A stretch of DNA of 64,000 nucleotides, from the NCBI RefSeq assembly GCF_018919065.1, contig NZ_JAHLQG010000034.1:62001-126000 (forward strand), given 5' to 3'. This document shows, in pieces, positions 15,510 to 23,322 of this stretch. The translations under genes were made by a program, and so were the position numbers. Numbering within the stretch: position 1 is the stretch's first letter; each line of letters begins with the position of its first letter. This DNA is from Blautia sp. MSJ-9. Its GTDB lineage: Bacteria; Bacillota; Clostridia; Lachnospirales; Lachnospiraceae. A model generated the notes under the pieces. That model was given only the letters and a program-made list of their open reading frames with translations. It had not been told where the DNA came from and did no database searches.

Positions 15510-17564
15510 TTATAATCCCAGATTCTGCAGATCTTCTTTCATATACTCTGAAAGTTTTCTCTGCAGTTCCTGATTCTGAGGAAGACTTAAATCCTCATCC
15601 AGCGAAAGAATATCTGCCGCAGTCTCACTGGCAGCTTTCAGAATATCTGCATCCTGATAAATATCCCCCAGTTTAAATTCCAGCAGTCCGCTCTGTCGAA
15701 TTCCAAACAAGTCTCCAGGTCCGCGAAGCTTCAGATCCTCTCCTGCAATATAGAATCCATCGTTAGATTTTCGCAGGATTTCCAGTCGCTTAGATGTTTC
15801 TTTCGCATCACTTCCCTGCATAAAAATACAGTACGACTGATATTCACCACGTCCCACCCGTCCGCGAAGCTGGTGCAGCTGCGCCAGACCGAATCGCTCT
15901 GCATTCTCCACCATCATCATCGTTGCATTCGGTACGTTCACTCCTACCTCCACAACTGTGGTTGATACAAGAATCTGAATTTCGCCTGCTGCAAATGCCT
16001 CCATAATCGCATTCTTCTCTTTTGCTTTCATTTTTCCATGAAGCGCTGCTACTTTTATTTCCGGTGGAAAGACATTGCGCAATTTCATTGTATAATCCAG
16101 CACATTCTCGCCATCCATTCCTTCACTTTCCTCTACCATCGGACAGATTACATAAACCTGTCGCCCCTGACTGATCTGTTTTGCCATAAAGGAATATGCC
16201 TTTGATCTGTAAGAAGTATCCACTACACAATTCTTAATGGGAAGTCTTTGTGCCGGAAGCTCATCAATTACTGAAATATCCAGATCACCATAGATGATAA
16301 TAGCAAGAGTTCTCGGAATCGGGGTTGCACTCATTACCAGCACATTCGGGGGATTTCCCATCGTAGTCAGTGCTTCTCTCTGCTTTACTCCGAAACGATG
16401 CTGTTCATCTGTAATAACCAGACCAAGGTTATTATACTGCACCTTCTCCTGAATCAGTGCATGCGTTCCGATCACCAGATTTGCTTCTTTAGACGCAATC
16501 AATGCATATTTCTCTCTTTTTTCCTTCGCAGTATCCGAACCAGTCAGCAGAATCGGATGGCAAAAATCAATCTGCTGTTCCTGCAGAAGCTTCTCCATTG
16601 CCTGAAAATGCTGTCTGGCAAGAACCTCTGTAGGCGCCATTAATACCGCCTGATACCCATTCTCCGCAGTCATGATCATTGCCAGAAATGCCAGGATCGT
16701 CTTGCCGCTTCCTACATCTCCCTGTATCAATCTTGACATCAAAGCCTGGCCACTCAGATCACGCTCAATCTCATGCCAGACATTTAGCTGTGCTTTTGTC
16801 AGGTCGTAAGGCAGATTCTCGATAATCTGCTCCGTCGTCCACACCGGATGCATCGGAAACGCATTCGGTGCCTCTTCCGTTTTCTCCTTCAGCATCTGCA
16901 CAGCAAGAATAAACAGAAGGAACTCATCAAACACCAGACGTCTTCTGGCAGATAATAGCTCCTGCATATTCTTCGGAAAATGAATCGCCGGAAGTGCAAA
17001 ATTTCGGTCTGCCAAATGATACTTCTCCTTATATTCATCCGCCAGATACTCCGCCTGTAAATTCTGTTCATTCAATACCTGATGGATCAGCTTCACGATT
17101 GTCTTATTGGAAAGTCCCGATGTCAGTCCGTAAATTGGCTGAAGACTGTGCAGAATCTCCTCATAAGCTGCAGGAGTAAAAATTTCCGGATGTTCCATCT
17201 GAAGCTTTCCCTGTTTTCTGGCAATACGTCCCCGCAGAATAAATCTGCTTCCTTTCCTGATGGTAGAACGCAGATATGGTGCATTAAACCATGTAACAGC
17301 AATCTTTCCCGTAAGATCTGCTGCGGTGGTAGTAATCACCTGCAGATTCCGTACCTGATTCACATACACACCTATGATGATCGTCGCAGAAATTGCCACA
17401 ATAGCCCCCTCCTCCAGCGACTGAATCTCAACAGGCTCCTCATACGCATCATAATTGCGCGGATAATAACTCAGAAGAGATTCTATATCCGTAACTCCTA
17501 TTTTCGCAAATAACTTTTCCGTTTTTTCCCCCACGCCCTTCAAGGTACGCAAAGATGTTGACAT
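15510..17564 (-). CDS. recG: ATP-dependent DNA helicase RecG
   Basis: 684 aa. Branch-migrating helicase that regresses stalled forks and processes recombination intermediates. N-terminal wedge with OB fold (residues about 1-200, beginning LKGVGEKTEKLFAKIG), then SF2 motifs: Walker A GDVGSGKT, DEQHRFGV (DExH box), SATPIPRT, and C-terminal QLRGRVGRGEYQSYC with the TRG-type tail LRGPGDLFGIRQSG. Length is typical. The downstream fakA-asp23 pair lies upstream on the same strand, as in B. subtilis (yloU-yloV-...-recG). Confidence 0.96.
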   Translation of the reverse strand: MSTSLRTLKGVGEKTEKLFAKIGVTDIESLLSYYPRNYDAYEEPVEIQSLEEGAIVAISATIIIGVYVNQVRNLQVITTTAADLTGKIAVTWFNAPYLRSTIRKGSRFILRGRIARKQGKLQMEHPEIFTPAAYEEILHSLQPIYGLTSGLSNKTIVKLIHQVLNEQNLQAEYLADEYKEKYHLADRNFALPAIHFPKNMQELLSARRRLVFDEFLLFILAVQMLKEKTEEAPNAFPMHPVWTTEQIIENLPYDLTKAQLNVWHEIERDLSGQALMSRLIQGDVGSGKTILAFLAMIMTAENGYQAVLMAPTEVLARQHFQAMEKLLQEQQIDFCHPILLTGSDTAKEKREKYALIASKEANLVIGTHALIQEKVQYNNLGLVITDEQHRFGVKQREALTTMGNPPNVLVMSATPIPRTLAIIIYGDLDISVIDELPAQRLPIKNCVVDTSYRSKAYSFMAKQISQGRQVYVICPMVEESEGMDGENVLDYTMKLRNVFPPEIKVAALHGKMKAKEKNAIMEAFAAGEIQILVSTTVVEVGVNVPNATMMMVENAERFGLAQLHQLRGRVGRGEYQSYCIFMQGSDAKETSKRLEILRKSNDGFYIAGEDLKLRGPGDLFGIRQSGLLEFKLGDIYQDADILKAASETAADILSLDEDLSLPQNQELQRKLSEYMKEDLQNLGL

Positions 17565-17686
17565 ATACTACCGATTCCTTTCTATAATCCCTTTCTAACA
17601 CGAAAACGGATATACCCACCCTCAACAATGGCCTATACCCGTTTTCATTATATTAACTATTCTTTTATTACCATCATAAAATCCTG

Positions 17687-19360
17687 TTATTCTACAGAGA
17701 TAACATAATAATAAATTGGCTGTCCACCCGCATTCAGCTCTACATCGCAATCCGGATAAGCCTCTTCAAGCGCCGCTGCCAGTTCCTCAGCTTCAGATTC
17801 ATCCGTATCAGCACCATAATAAATACTGATCACCTCGGACTCATCATCTACCATCTCAGCAACCGTTGCCTTCGTAACCTCCAGACGATCTTTACCAACT
17901 GCCAGAATACCATGATCACCGATACCCATCATATCACCCTCATGGATCTCCTTATCATCAATTCTGGTATCACGTACTGCATAAGTAACCTGTCCGGTCT
18001 TCACATGCTCAATTGCCTGAAGCATAGCCTCTGTATTTTCAGCACTGTTTTTCTCAGGTACATAGCTAATCATAGCTGTGATTCCCTGTGGAATTGTCTT
18101 TGTAGGAACAACTACAATCTCTTTATCCTCAGTAAGATCTCTTGCCTGATTAGCTGCAAGAACGATATTCTTATTATTCGGGAAGATATAAATAGTCTTT
18201 GCATTTACTTTTGCAATAGCATTCAGCATATCTTCTGTACTTGGGTTCATAGTCTGACCACCTTCGATCAGATAGTCAACACCCAGCTCCTTGAAAATCT
18301 CTGTCATTCCGTTTCCAACAGATACGGAAATGAATCCAACTTCCTTTGGCGGCTGTGCTGCAATTTCTTTTGCTTCCTGCTCTGCCTGCTCTTTTGCCAT
18401 TTTTTCAGCATCTTTAATCAGCTTCTCTTGATGCTCTTCACGCATATTATCAATCTTCATGCGGGAAAGTGCACCAAATGTAAGAGCCTTCTCGATTGCC
18501 TGTCCAGGATGATTGGTATGAACATGTACTTTTACAATTTCGTCATCTGCAACCAGCACAATGGAATCTCCGAGGGACATCAGGAATTTCTTGAACTCAT
18601 GCTCTGTTTCCTCAGACATTGGCTGATTCAGCAGAATAATGAATTCTGTACAATAACCGAATTTAATATCTGCTTCTGTCTGTGCATCAATCTTAGTTAC
18701 TGCAGGACCTTTAGCTTTGTCAAACTGTGTATAGTCGATTTCTTTGCCAAGGAAGCCGTCGTATGCTCCGTGATATACTTCCAGAAGTCCCTGTCCGCCT
18801 GAGTCTACAACTCCTGCTTCTTTCAGAACAGGAAGCATCTCCGGAGTCTTTGCCAGAGTCTCTTCTGCATGAGCGATCACGCCCTGGAAAAATGTATCCA
18901 GATCTTCTGCTGTCTCTGCAAGTTCAACAGCTTTGGCTGCCGCTTCTCTTGCAACAGTAAGGATGGTTCCTTCTTTCGGCTTCATAACTGCCTTGTATGC
19001 AGTCTCCACACCTTTCTCCATTGCTGCAGCGATTGCCTGCGCATCCAGTTCCTGACTCTTCTTAACGCTCTTGGTAAAACCGCGGAGAAGCTGGGAAAGG
19101 ATAACACCTGAGTTACCTCTTGCACCGCGCAGAGAACCGGAAGAAATCGCTTTAGCCAGTGACTCCATATCTGTATCTCCAAGAGATCCTACTTCTGCAG
19201 CCGCTGCCATGATCGTCATTGTCATATTGGTTCCTGTATCTCCATCCGGTACCGGAAATACATTCAGTTCGTTGATCCATTCTTTCTTAGCTTCCAGATT
19301 CTTGGCTCCTGCAAGAAACATTCTGGAAAGTATTCTGGCATCTATGGTTTTGTTATTCAC
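17687..19360 (-). CDS. fakA: DAK2 domain fatty acid kinase (FakA/YloV)
   Basis: 557 aa from GTG at 19360; another GTG directly before it (19363) is possible, and the site AGGAGG lies 5-8 bases upstream. A longer reading would start inside asp23. N-terminal DhaL-type ATP-binding domain: NVFPVPDGDTGTNMTMT with the Mg-binding Asp residues, and GSLRGARGNSGVILSQLLRG. Middle and C-terminal DegV-like region (VHVHTNHPGQAIEKAL with HVHTN, IYIFPNNKNIVLAANQA). FakA phosphorylates fatty acids held by FakB/DegV proteins; one DegV is at 6734-7603. Confidence 0.92.
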   Translation of the reverse strand: MNNKTIDARILSRMFLAGAKNLEAKKEWINELNVFPVPDGDTGTNMTMTIMAAAAEVGSLGDTDMESLAKAISSGSLRGARGNSGVILSQLLRGFTKSVKKSQELDAQAIAAAMEKGVETAYKAVMKPKEGTILTVAREAAAKAVELAETAEDLDTFFQGVIAHAEETLAKTPEMLPVLKEAGVVDSGGQGLLEVYHGAYDGFLGKEIDYTQFDKAKGPAVTKIDAQTEADIKFGYCTEFIILLNQPMSEETEHEFKKFLMSLGDSIVLVADDEIVKVHVHTNHPGQAIEKALTFGALSRMKIDNMREEHQEKLIKDAEKMAKEQAEQEAKEIAAQPPKEVGFISVSVGNGMTEIFKELGVDYLIEGGQTMNPSTEDMLNAIAKVNAKTIYIFPNNKNIVLAANQARDLTEDKEIVVVPTKTIPQGITAMISYVPEKNSAENTEAMLQAIEHVKTGQVTYAVRDTRIDDKEIHEGDMMGIGDHGILAVGKDRLEVTKATVAEMVDDESEVISIYYGADTDESEAEELAAALEEAYPDCDVELNAGGQPIYYYVISVE

Positions 19361-19379
19361 CACAAGTTCCTCCTCTATC

Positions 19380-19739
19380 CTAATCAATTGCACGTACGCC
19401 TTCTACATAAATATCGATCTTGTCAATCTCCATTCCTGTAAAGGCTTCGACTTTATATTTGACATTGCTGACAAGGTTGTCCGCAATTGTGCTTATATTC
19501 ACGCCATATGCCACGATCACATGGAAATTCAGGCGGATTTTATTGTCCTCTGTAATTCTGACACTGATACCATGTTTCAGGCTGTTCTTTCCAAGAAGCT
19601 TTACCAGTCCGTCTTTCATGCTGACTGCTGCCATGCCTACGATACCGAAGCACTCTACTGCAACGCTTCCTGCGTAAGTTGCGATTACATCTGTGTCAAT
19701 TATGATCTGACCCAATCCGGAATCTATACGTCCATTCAT
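19380..19739 (-). CDS. Asp23/Gls24 family envelope stress protein (YloU)
   Basis: 119 aa from ATG at 19739, which has GGAGGTAACC directly upstream; the reading from 19775 includes that site. Asp23-domain proteins associate with the cell envelope; the exact role is unsettled. Typical segments: IIIDTDVIATYAGSVAVECFG, KDGLVKLLG, LNFHVIVAYGVNISTIADNL and a C-terminal VDKIDIYVEGV. Constant partner of fakA in Firmicutes; the two genes are 19 bases apart. Confidence 0.9.
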   Translation of the reverse strand: MNGRIDSGLGQIIIDTDVIATYAGSVAVECFGIVGMAAVSMKDGLVKLLGKNSLKHGISVRITEDNKIRLNFHVIVAYGVNISTIADNLVSNVKYKVEAFTGMEIDKIDIYVEGVRAID

Positions 19740-19836
19740 ATGGTTACCTCCAATGCTTATATATTGTATGTACATGTATTATAACCTCTTTTGAAAGAAA
19801 AAGAAATATTATTTTTCTTTTTTTTCCTTTTTTTGC

Positions 19837-19865
19837 TTGCAAAAGCACAATTCATCTGTTACAAT
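19837..19865 (+). promoter_or_regulatory. Sigma-A promoter of rpmB
   Basis: TTGCAA, exactly 17 bases, TACAAT, about 80 bases before the rpmB start codon. Confidence 0.6.
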
Positions 19866-19884
19866 GTAATCTGTTGAACACAAG

Positions 19885-19922
19885 GTTACTGTTTAGACGC
19901 TATGCACACAGCAGACAGTAAC
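19885..19922. repeat. Short inverted-repeat element remnant in the rpmB leader
   Basis: GTTACTGTTTAG ... CAGACAGTAAC, matching the ends of the element at 9386. No clear target duplication. It lies between the rpmB promoter and ribosome binding site, so it is transcribed. Confidence 0.55.
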
Positions 19923-19947
19923 AATAAAGCGTCAAGGAGGTGCTATC

Positions 19948-20136
19948 ATGGCTAAATGTGCAATCTGTGAAAAAGCTGCTCATTTCGGAAATAATGTAAG
20001 TCATTCACATAGAAGATCCAATAAAATGTGGAAATCTAACGTAAAATCCGTTAAAATCAAAACTGCTGAAGGCGGAGCTAGAAAGACATATGTATGTACT
20101 TCTTGCTTAAGATCCGGTAAAGTAGAAAGAGCATAA
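19948..20136 (+). CDS. rpmB: 50S ribosomal protein L28
   Basis: 62 aa, MAKCAICEKAAHFGNNVSHS ... with CAIC (residues 4-7) and CTSC (residues 50-53), so this is the zinc-binding form of L28. Component of the large ribosomal subunit near the peptidyl transferase region. AAGGAGG precedes the ATG at normal distance. Divergent from asp23-fakA, the same arrangement as in B. subtilis. Confidence 0.98.
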   Translation: MAKCAICEKAAHFGNNVSHSHRRSNKMWKSNVKSVKIKTAEGGARKTYVCTSCLRSGKVERA

Positions 20137-20145
20137 TAACACCAT

Positions 20146-20174
20146 TGCCCCTGTTTTTGCAGGGGTATTTTTTT
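20146..20174 (+). terminator. Terminator of rpmB
   Basis: TGCCCCTG-TTTTT-GCAGGGGTA followed by TTTTTTT, ten bases after the stop. Confidence 0.92.
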
Positions 20175-20199
20175 ACTCAAAATTATATTTGATACAAGG

Positions 20200-20262
20200 A
20201 AAGAATCCTGCCCGAAGGGCCTTATTATGCTATAGGAACATTACGGAGTAACTTCCTATACA
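20200..20262. repeat. Intergenic repeat, second copy of the ATCCTGCCCG/ATAGGAA family
   Basis: AAAGAATCCTGCCCGAAGG, then TTATTATGC, then TATAGGAA (20231) and its complement TTCCTATA (20253). Same order of blocks as 4057-4184. Confidence 0.5.
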
Positions 20263-20266
20263 TAAA

Positions 20267-20326
20267 CAAAAGACTGGCACAGCCTGGATATTCTGATTGA
20301 TATCACATCCGACTCTGACAGTCTCT
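20267..20326 (-). terminator. Terminator downstream of the small membrane ORF and gerW
   Basis: Minus strand: AGACTGTCAGAGTC ... GGCTGTGCCAGTCT followed by TTTTG; long loop, imperfect stem. Confidence 0.6.
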
Positions 20327-20348
20327 TTTTATATCCTATATTTCGTTT

Positions 20349-20486
20349 TTAATGACAGAAAAGATGATATCCCAGCAGCAGGAAAATTCCGGCTGAAACT
20401 ACAAGGATCACATTTTCTGCAATCAACAGACCGATCACCATCCCAAGACCTATAAAAAAAAGCATAAAGCCAATGAGCTTTTCCAA
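20349..20486 (-). CDS. Small two-helix membrane protein
   Basis: 45 aa from a TTG at 20486, or 38 aa from ATG at 20465. An in-frame stop lies 24 bases upstream of the TTG, so it cannot be longer. AGGAG is only two bases from the TTG, which favours the ATG or a weakly translated product. The protein is two hydrophobic helices: LIGFMLFFIGLGMVIGLLI and VILVVSAGIFLLLGYHLF. The reading frame is kept open by hydrophobic codons, and similar tiny membrane proteins sit beside gerW/ytfJ in clostridia. Function unknown; the position just after gerW suggests a sporulation link. Confidence 0.6.
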   Translation of the reverse strand: MEKLIGFMLFFIGLGMVIGLLIAENVILVVSAGIFLLLGYHLFCH

Positions 20487-20584
20487 TTCTCCTGCACCTT
20501 TTCTTTTTCATTGGTTTGCTATAGTTTATGCAGAAGCTCTCCTGGAAATGTGTAGATCATCTCAAATATTCTGTCCATCTTTTA

Positions 20585-20962
20585 TTATTTCTCGTCACTG
20601 CCTGGTTCATCGTCATCTTTTCCGGCTGTAAAAGCTGTGAATCGATCTACGAAATCCGGCACCATATCAAGAACTTTAGTAAGCCCATCCTGGTTCTTTA
20701 CATTAACAAGCTTAGTTGATCCATTCTGTATGACAAGAACAGCGCATGGAGTCATCTTACCGGCCATTCCGCCGCCACCGTTGTCCTTCTTTTCTCCTGA
20801 AAAAGCGCCAGCACCTACACCAAAGGATACATCCATCAGAGGAAGGATGATCGTATCGCCTACATGAATCGCTTCTCCTACTACTGTTTTCGCAGAAATA
20901 AAGCTGTCCATTCCCTTAAATAATGAGTTTACAGTTTCTTTAAAGTTATTTTCGTTTGCCAT
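20585..20962 (-). CDS. gerW: GerW family sporulation protein (YtfJ)
   Basis: 125 aa from ATG at 20962 with GGAGGGT upstream. Core features of the family: FKETVNSLFKGMDSFISAKTVVGEAI, GDTIILPLMDVSFGVGAGAF and a Gly-rich stretch, then MTPCAVLVIQNGSTKLVNV. GerW is made in spores and is needed for normal germination in B. subtilis. The C-terminus is acidic (DDDEPGSDEK). The next gene upstream is a DUF2953 protein, the same ytfI-ytfJ pair known from Bacillus, separated by two bases. Confidence 0.93.
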   Translation of the reverse strand: MANENNFKETVNSLFKGMDSFISAKTVVGEAIHVGDTIILPLMDVSFGVGAGAFSGEKKDNGGGGMAGKMTPCAVLVIQNGSTKLVNVKNQDGLTKVLDMVPDFVDRFTAFTAGKDDDEPGSDEK

Positions 20963-20964
20963 GG

Positions 20965-22035
20965 TCATACCCTCCTGGTTTTCCAACGTTTGATAACGTA
21001 TTTTATATTTTTATCAAAATAAATGATCAATGCAGCACGTACAAATACAAATCCATAAATTCTGCCTTTTGCCCTGATGTTTCCCTGCAGATAGTTCTCT
21101 CCGTCAAAACGGGGATTGATCTGCACACAGTTCTTATGAAATGGAATCGTCATCCCCAATACAGCAAGTGCTGTTCCTGTCAGTGCAGGATCTTCGAAGG
21201 AAAAAGTAATCTGTCCTTCTATCCTGGTAGGAAAAATATGCTTCAGCAGAAATTTTGCATGTTTCCATACAAGATCTTTGGCAGCTTTTACTCTTGGATG
21301 TATAAGAAACGCCCTCCACCAGGATGCCTGACTTCTGATCTTATCAAAAGTTCTGCGAATCCTGCGAAGTTTTGCCTGAATGCTTTTAATCAGTCTCCTG
21401 ATCTTATTATAAATCTTTTTTATAAAGAACTGTTTCTGAGAAGAAGCTTCGACAGAATCTGTTTTTGATGACTCAGTCTGTACAGTTTCTTCTGAAACAA
21501 GCTCATCCGTCTTCGGTCTGTCAATCTCTTCGACTGTCGGCTTCGGCACATCTGTTTCTTTTTTCTCTTCCTGCTGCACAGATGTCTGTTTCCCGGAATC
21601 CCCCTGTTCAGAACTCTGTCCGCACTCCTCTGATTCAGAATGTGCTTCTGTTGCAGTTTCAATTTTCTGTTCTGCTTTCTCAGCCAGCTCTGTCTGCTTC
21701 TCTTTTTTTGCATTTCTCTGACGGGGTTTCTCCTGTGCGGCTTCTTTCTTTGCCCGGCGCTTCTTCAATAACTTACTTATCGGAATTCCAAATAAATGGA
21801 AAGAGAATTCCATCTTCTGTTCCTGCCATCTGGCGCTCAGGGAAATTCCATGAAAAAGCCAGCTTACAACACCTTCCCCTTCTATCTGTTTCCAGTCATC
21901 TTCTGTTTTAACAGCTGATACCTTATATCTGACAGGACAGAATAGAACAAGCAGGACTGCCAGTAAAAAAAGCCCCAACACAATCCCCAGTACGATCAAT
22001 ATAAACTTAAGGATCAGCCATAAAATATGTAGCAT
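20965..22035 (-). CDS. DUF2953 domain protein (YtfI-like), membrane-anchored
   Basis: 356 aa. A strong N-terminal transmembrane helix (LILKFILIVLGIVLGLFLLAVLL), then the DUF2953 beginning (CPVRYKVSAVKTED, GEGVVSWLFHGISLSARWQ, FSFHLFGIPISKLLKKRR). Residues 95-215 are a Lys/Glu/Gln-rich spacer, longer than in Bacillus. The C-terminal part (ICPTRIEGQITFSFEDPALTG-like region, GKGRIYGFVFVRAALI-like region) closes the domain. Function unknown; linkage to gerW places it in sporulation. The start lies four bases from the stop of the preceding gene. Confidence 0.85.
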   Translation of the reverse strand: MLHILWLILKFILIVLGIVLGLFLLAVLLVLFCPVRYKVSAVKTEDDWKQIEGEGVVSWLFHGISLSARWQEQKMEFSFHLFGIPISKLLKKRRAKKEAAQEKPRQRNAKKEKQTELAEKAEQKIETATEAHSESEECGQSSEQGDSGKQTSVQQEEKKETDVPKPTVEEIDRPKTDELVSEETVQTESSKTDSVEASSQKQFFIKKIYNKIRRLIKSIQAKLRRIRRTFDKIRSQASWWRAFLIHPRVKAAKDLVWKHAKFLLKHIFPTRIEGQITFSFEDPALTGTALAVLGMTIPFHKNCVQINPRFDGENYLQGNIRAKGRIYGFVFVRAALIIYFDKNIKYVIKRWKTRRV

Positions 22036-22039
22036 ATTC

Positions 22040-22351
22040 TCACCTGTTTTCTATATATTCAGCTGTTGCAAAAGTACCTGTCTCTGTATACATTTCATCG
22101 ATCAGACTTCGTACCATTTCCAGAGCTTCATCCTTCCCCTTTGCCATTCCTATAATCTTAGGGCAGATTCCATACAAACTCTTCTGGATCAGCATTGCTG
22201 CCGGAATAATATCCATCAGATTCGACGGATTCTCTGATAACGTAAGAAGATAAATGCCCGGCACTAGCTTTCCATTATTTAATTTCTTTTTGATTTTGTT
22301 TGGATTCTTTACAGATTCTCCTGTTAAAAAATTCTCCTGCCAGACCAGCAT
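22040..22351 (-). CDS. Conserved hypothetical protein of the gerW operon
   Basis: 103 aa from ATG at 22351 (MLVWQENFLTGESVKNPNKI), preceded by GGGAG. I do not recognise a named domain. The sequence is soluble, with GKLVPGIYLLTLSENPSNLMDI and KIIGMAKGKDEALEMVRSLIDEM segments; the second resembles the end of a small alpha/beta domain. It ends four bases before the DUF2953 start on the same strand, so it is first in a three-gene sporulation-linked unit. Confidence 0.7.
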   Translation of the reverse strand: MLVWQENFLTGESVKNPNKIKKKLNNGKLVPGIYLLTLSENPSNLMDIIPAAMLIQKSLYGICPKIIGMAKGKDEALEMVRSLIDEMYTETGTFATAEYIENR

Positions 22352-22408
22352 CTTACACTCTCCCGTTTCCATTCTTCCTGTATTTCAAAAGTATTCCCTT
22401 TTTCTCTG

Positions 22409-22445
22409 AAATTAAACCGGGCTGCGTCAAAAAACACAGCCCTGT
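22409..22445 (-). terminator. Terminator of the Nudix gene
   Basis: Minus strand: GGGCTGTG-TTTTTTGA-CGCAGCCC followed by GGTTTAATTT; good stem, weak T tract. Confidence 0.6.
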
Positions 22446-22450
22446 CCTCG

Positions 22451-22906
22451 TTAATAATACTTATGCTGTTTTCCCCAGAGTCCATTACTTCTCATCTCCA
22501 GATATTCCTGATAAGCACGCTCTACAATCTGCTTCTCATTGGAAAATCTCAACAGATGATAAATCTCATGGTACTTATAATACCCGGAATCCACAAAGAA
22601 CTCTTCTCTTTGGGGCTTACTATGATAATTATCCGCAGTCATCAGATACCAGTGTACCTCTTTGGAAACCACGTCCTCCGGAACGGTAAAGTTATATTGG
22701 CTCTTTCCGATATATTTCACAATGGTCGCCCGCACTCCAGCCTCTTCCATCACTTCCCGTAATGCCGTCTGTTCATGCGTTTCACCTGGCTCCACAGTTC
22801 CCTTCGGTAATACCCAGCCCTCATAACGGTTCCTGTAAGATTTATACAATGTAAGAATCTTACCCCGATGAATTACCACACCGCCACAGCTCGTTGCTTC
22901 TATCAT
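22451..22906 (-). CDS. Nudix hydrolase
   Basis: 151 aa from ATG at 22906, with AGGAGGGATT upstream. The Nudix box is complete: GTVEPGETHEQTALREVMEE followed by AGV (about residues 41-63), with the metal-binding REVMEE core. These enzymes cut nucleoside diphosphates linked to other groups; the substrate here cannot be told. The N-terminal ATSCGGVVIHRGK and YLMTADNYHSKPQREE insert resemble diadenosine-polyphosphate or MutT-like forms. Single gene, own terminator. Confidence 0.88.
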   Translation of the reverse strand: MIEATSCGGVVIHRGKILTLYKSYRNRYEGWVLPKGTVEPGETHEQTALREVMEEAGVRATIVKYIGKSQYNFTVPEDVVSKEVHWYLMTADNYHSKPQREEFFVDSGYYKYHEIYHLLRFSNEKQIVERAYQEYLEMRSNGLWGKQHKYY

Positions 22907-23016
22907 AATGCAATCCCTCCTGTTTTGCGTGGTATTAAAAACTGAGTATAGTATACCTCTTTTTCGCAAAACCCGCAACCCGTAAATAACAAATCGTTAC
23001 ATTAAACGTCACAAAG

Positions 23017-23205
23017 GTTACTGTTCACTCCGTGCCCAGTAACACGCTTCGCAATGCACAAAATTTATGCTAATCGCATAAATTCGCGCGGTATGTCTCG
23101 GGTTTCCTGTTGCCATGCATCCGTAGGGAGCTGCCAGTGGCAGGTCCTGTAGGTGACCTTCGCTCACAAAAAACACCTCGCGGGATATTACCTGTGAACA
23201 GTAAC
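23017..23205. mobile_element. 189-bp MITE-like element, second intact copy, with 8-bp target duplication
   Basis: Ends GTTACTGTTCAC and GTGAACAGTAAC are identical to those at 9386. Flanks are the perfect direct repeat TCACAAAG (23009-23016, 23206-23213). It is nearly identical to the first copy except for an extra 44 bases in the middle (around 23118-23155, containing GCTGCCAGTGGCAG). No coding capacity. Confidence 0.88.
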
Positions 23206-23263
23206 TCACAAAGCACATTACTATACATCATGAAATATGTTGACGACAGCCAAAATATTTCGC

Positions 23264-23321
23264 AAAAATGTCCGGTTCAGAGATACTCCTATTGTATCCT
23301 CATAAAACCGGACATTTTTTT
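23264..23321. terminator. Terminator of the SEDS/PBP operon
   Basis: ATGTCCGGTT ... AACCGGACAT, perfect 10-bp arms, flanked by AAAAA and TTTTTTT, so it works in either direction; it lies directly after the PBP stop. Confidence 0.85.
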
Positions 23322-23322
23322 A

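Noticed and set aside
17912-18802. 296-codon reading frame on the plus strand opposite fakA
   Set aside because: Cys/Leu/Asn-rich mirror of a well-conserved gene; no ribosome binding site or family likeness.
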